Part shown: positions 5,111 through 7,373 of the stretch, piece after piece
Layout of the letters: each line of letters opens with the position of its first letter
How positions within the stretch are numbered: position 1 is the stretch's first letter
Source of the DNA: Planctomycetota bacterium
Lineage (GTDB): Bacteria; Planctomycetota; B15-G4
NCBI GenBank assembly: GCA_003644265.1
Contig: QNBX01000194.1
Coordinates: forward strand, 1-7,373
Length of the DNA: 7,373 bases
Direction of reading: 5' to 3'
Notes under the pieces: generated by a model
Databases searched by the model: none
What the model saw: only the letters and a program-made list of their open reading frames with translations
Told to the model about the DNA's origin: nothing
Made by a program: the position numbers and the translations under genes

Positions 5111-7373
5111 ATGACTCCGCTTCGCTCTCGCCTGTTGCTCGCCGCTGCCATGACCCTCGCGCTGCTAGGCGCCGGGGCCTGGAGCGTCAGGTCTTCACTG
5201 CGGCTGGACGCCTCCACATCGACCCTGCTGGCGGGAGACGCGCGCAGCGCCCAGACCTACGAGAAGCTGGGCCGGGTCATGGGCGATCGCTTGCCGCTGG
5301 GCGTGCTGGTGCGGCACGAGGCGCTGTTCTCGGACGCCGGGCGGGACGCGCTGTTCGACCTGTCACAGGCGCTGGTTGCACTGCGAGAGGTCAACGACGT
5401 CAAGAGTCTGACCCACAGCCGGCGGCCCGTGCGCAAGCCGGGCTTCTCGTTCGATCCCAAGCAGATGGTGGGCAACGAGCCCTTCCTGCCTGTGGGCTCG
5501 CTGGACGCCGAGGCCTGGGCCGCCGTGCGCGCGGCGGTGCTGTCGGACCCGCTGGCGGAGAGCGTGCTCGTGTCGGCTGACGGTCGCTACGCCATGGTGC
5601 TGGCGGTGGCCTGGGGGCCGTTCGACGAGACGCGCAGCGCGGCCTTCGCGGAGGCCGTGGAGGCGGTGGCCGAGACCTCGCGCGGCGACTTCGATGAGCT
5701 GTTCGTGGGCGGCTTCCCGTTCCTGGAGCGGGAGGTGGCGGCCACGGTGCGCTCCGACGCGCTGCGCATGCTGTCCACGGCGGCGGCGGTGGTGGCGCTG
5801 ATCCTGGCGCTGGCCTTCCGCTCGCTGTGGGCGGTGAGCTATCTGCTCATGCTCGGGGCAGCGGGGCTGTGCGGCGTGCCGCTGTTGATGGCGGCCGCCG
5901 GCACGGGCCTCAACGTCTATACGGCCCTGCTGCTGCCGCTGGTGGCGGGCCTGCAGCTCACCTTCCTGGCGCACTTCGTGGCGGCGGTGCTGGACGGCGA
6001 GCGTGGCGGGGGCGACGCCGCCGGCGTGCTGCGCTCGGCGTTGCGCAAGGTCAGCTGGCCCTCGACCCTGGCCGCGGTCACCACCGCGCTGGGGCTGCTG
6101 GCCCTGCGCGTGAGTGACGTGGGCACGGTGCGTGAGTTCGGAGCCGTGGGTGCGGGCGCCGTGGTCGTGGCGCTGCTCACGAGCCTCGCTCCCGGCTGGT
6201 GCATCAGCTTCCGGTTGGGCCCCGGGCAAGCGGGCGGCGCTGCGCAGGTGGTGCCCGCCCGTGCCACGGCCTACGTGGCCTGGTTGGGACGGCATCGGCG
6301 CGCGTTGATCGTGTCGGCGCTGCTATTGGCGGCGCTGAGCGTGGCGGCCGCGGCGCGTCTGCGCACCGACCTGCGCGCCCTGGGGTTCCTCGACCGCAGC
6401 AGCCCCTCGCGCCAGGCGCTGACCCTGATCGACGAGCACCTGGGCGGCATCAACGCCATGCAACTGCTGGTGGATACCTGCGCGCCGGGCGGCGCCACGC
6501 GGCGCGAGGTCCTGACCTTCCTGCTAGACCTGGCCGCCGAGGCCGAGAGCCTGCCGAGGGTGAGCCACGTCTATCACCTGGGGCAGGTCTACGCCCGTCT
6601 GGAGCAGCTCTGGCGCGGCGGCGGCGCCTCGGCGCCTGGAGCTGCGTCGGATCCTGCCTGGGGCGATGCGTCGAGCGATGCGTCGGGCGCGGGCTCAGGC
6701 GCGTCTCCCGACTCGCCGCCCAGCGATCCCGCGCCCGCCGGCGCCCTCCCGGCCAGCGACATGCAGCTGGCGCTCTACACCGGGCTGCTCAAGGTGGTGC
6801 ACGTGCCCCTGCTGGACATGCTGGTGGACGCCGAGGCGCGCATGGCCACGGTGGTGGTGCGGGCTCACGACATGCCGTCCGAAGAGTGGTTGGCCATCCT
6901 CGACCAACTGGTGGCGTTCGGCGAGGAGCGGCGCCCGGAGGGCGTGACGGTGGCCCTGCAGGCCGGCCTGCACGAGCTGATGGACGCCGACCGCCGCATG
7001 CTGGAGGCCCAGCGTCACTCGCTGCTCGCGGCGGCACTGGCGGTGCTGCTGCTGTTGAGCGTGGTGCTGCGCTCCCTGCGCCAAGCCCTGCTGACCGTGC
7101 TCTGCAATCTGCTGCCGATGGTGTTGGTGCTGGGTGTCATGGGGCTCAGCGGCGTACCCCTCGACTCCGTCACCGTCATGCTGGGCGCCGTGGCCCTGGG
7201 CGTGGCGGTGGACGACGCCATCCACCTGCTGCTGTGGCTGCGTCGCACCCAGCAGCCCGTGGCGCAAGTCATTCCGCGCGCAGCGGCGCTCTCGTGGCGC
7301 AGCTCTGCGTTGCCAGATCTCGACGAATCCACGGATTCGCCTGCGATCTGTCGCCTTGATCTGCACCACGAGC
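5111..7373 (+). CDS. MMPL/RND-family exporter, open at the right edge
   Basis: 754 codons without a stop, continuing past the window. ATG 5111 opens the first membrane helix (residues 7-24); an in-frame stop lies upstream at 5048. The layout is RND-like and duplicated: TM1; first periplasmic loop (~30-215); helices at about 221-236, 240-262, 268-291, 318-333 and 343-366; TM7 at 397-415; second loop (~416-635); then helices at about 637-654, 658-680 and 686-709. The second half carries the proton-relay-like GVAVDDAIHLLLWLRR (697-712, D701-D702), a hallmark of MMPL/RND proteins. The matching first-half helix (LLLPLVAGLQLTFLAHF, 273-289) has no acidic residue. A disordered Gly/Ala/Ser/Pro insert sits at ~502-550. 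Family members use the proton gradient to move lipids, hopanoids or other hydrophobic molecules across or out of the inner membrane; the substrate is unknown. From residue ~713 the sequence no longer fits and the last helices are missing (see the tail feature). Family confidence is high. Confidence 0.88.
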   Translation, partial: MTPLRSRLLLAAAMTLALLGAGAWSVRSSLRLDASTSTLLAGDARSAQTYEKLGRVMGDRLPLGVLVRHEALFSDAGRDALFDLSQALVALREVNDVKSLTHSRRPVRKPGFSFDPKQMVGNEPFLPVGSLDAEAWAAVRAAVLSDPLAESVLVSADGRYAMVLAVAWGPFDETRSAAFAEAVEAVAETSRGDFDELFVGGFPFLEREVAATVRSDALRMLSTAAAVVALILALAFRSLWAVSYLLMLGAAGLCGVPLLMAAAGTGLNVYTALLLPLVAGLQLTFLAHFVAAVLDGERGGGDAAGVLRSALRKVSWPSTLAAVTTALGLLALRVSDVGTVREFGAVGAGAVVVALLTSLAPGWCISFRLGPGQAGGAAQVVPARATAYVAWLGRHRRALIVSALLLAALSVAAAARLRTDLRALGFLDRSSPSRQALTLIDEHLGGINAMQLLVDTCAPGGATRREVLTFLLDLAAEAESLPRVSHVYHLGQVYARLEQLWRGGGASAPGAASDPAWGDASSDASGAGSGASPDSPPSDPAPAGALPASDMQLALYTGLLKVVHVPLLDMLVDAEARMATVVVRAHDMPSEEWLAILDQLVAFGEERRPEGVTVALQAGLHELMDADRRMLEAQRHSLLAAALAVLLLLSVVLRSLRQALLTVLCNLLPMVLVLGVMGLSGVPLDSVTVMLGAVALGVAVDDAIHLLLWLRRTQQPVAQVIPRAAALSWRSSALPDLDESTDSPAICRLDLHHE
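6663..6685. repeat. Direct repeat in the low-complexity insert of the exporter
   Basis: The 11-bp GCGATGCGTCG occurs at 6663-6673 and again at 6675-6685, giving a 12-bp period that keeps the frame (GDASSDAS). It lies in the Gly/Ala/Ser/Pro stretch of the second periplasmic loop, and probably arose by slippage. Confidence 0.75.
7247..7373. other. Anomalous tail of the exporter frame; candidate inserted repeat or junction
   Basis: After LRR (residue 712) an MMPL protein should continue with a cytoplasmic helix and two more membrane helices. Here the frame reads TQQPVAQVIPRAAALSW and then polar sequence with no membrane segment. By hand count, 11 of the last 35 codons end in A or T, against 2 of 33 in codons 668-700, so coding character drops sharply. 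No other frame in this stretch looks like the missing part of the exporter. Options are an extragenic repeat or small element interrupting the gene, a frameshift or decayed 3' end, or a chimeric assembly junction. The exact boundary (roughly 7247-7265) cannot be fixed by eye. Confidence 0.5.
7314..7350. repeat. Nested inverted repeat in the anomalous tail
   Basis: The inner arms CGAATCC (7324-7330) and GGATTCG (7333-7339) are perfect 7-bp complements around AC. The outer arms CAGATC (7314-7319) and GATCTG (7345-7350) are perfect 6-bp complements, separated from the inner pair by 4 and 5 unpaired bases. Together they form a stem with an internal loop, as seen in REP-like or other dispersed palindromic elements. 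It lies within sequence that does not behave as coding. Confidence 0.65.

Noticed and set aside
5363..6295. A 310-codon - strand open frame rich in His, Gln and Arg
   Set aside because: It is antisense to the exporter gene, has no motif, and has the typical composition of the reverse complement of a hydrophobic GC-rich gene.
6199..7359. A 386-codon + strand open frame in another phase of the exporter region
   Set aside because: The Arg/Gly/Ala-rich translation has no domain, while the frame from 5111 gives membrane helices and the GVAVDDAIH motif across the same bases.
6695..7369. A 224-codon - strand open frame reaching into the right end
   Set aside because: Most of it is antisense to the exporter. 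Only its first ~35 codons fall in the anomalous tail, and I cannot tie them to a protein family.
1..7373. A CRISPR array, tRNA or rRNA gene, transposase or phage gene, or defence system
   Set aside because: I looked for spaced repeats, tRNA-like cloverleaf ends and signature motifs of these classes and saw none. The four main genes are envelope-related or scaffold families.

Overview
The window is a very GC-rich bacterial segment (third codon positions almost all G or C) with four substantial protein genes. None of them is a plasmid, phage or mobile-element gene. The style fits Planctomycetota best, with Myxococcota or a related deltaproteobacterial lineage as the alternative. The pointers are a secreted HEAT-repeat protein with a Trp-rich 'WDSWEFWWD' segment before the repeats, a low-complexity-rich glycosyltransferase, and an MMPL/RND exporter. 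This assignment is inferred from style only.

Layout from left to right: (1) bases 2-55 may be the last codons of a + strand gene, followed by a 12-G run. (2) Bases 94-2067 (-) encode an exported HEAT-repeat protein. (3) Bases 2068-2493 are a gene-free stretch with a leader hairpin, a 12-bp direct-repeat array and a small inverted repeat. (4) Bases 2494-3792 (-) encode a family 2 glycosyltransferase, coupled by a stop/start overlap to (5) 3789-4982 (-), a four-helix membrane metallophosphoesterase of the YkuE/LpxG type. (6) Bases 4983-5110 are a divergent intergenic region. (7) From 5111 (+) an MMPL/RND-family exporter stays open to the right edge, but its last ~40 codons do not look like the family.

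The phosphoesterase and glycosyltransferase form a two-gene - strand unit and probably act on envelope lipid or glycan at the inner face of the membrane. The exporter, transcribed away from them, could move a lipid or other hydrophobic product. This shared envelope theme is inference: neither the substrates nor a common regulon can be read from the sequence. The HEAT gene lies downstream on the same strand, but the 426-bp gap and its own good ribosome binding site suggest independent expression.

I see no clearly new multi-gene system. The points most worth a second look are the abrupt change in composition and family fit at the right end of the exporter gene (about 7247-7373, with a nested inverted repeat), the 12-bp direct-repeat array at 2372-2418, and the altered metal and catalytic motifs of the phosphoesterase.
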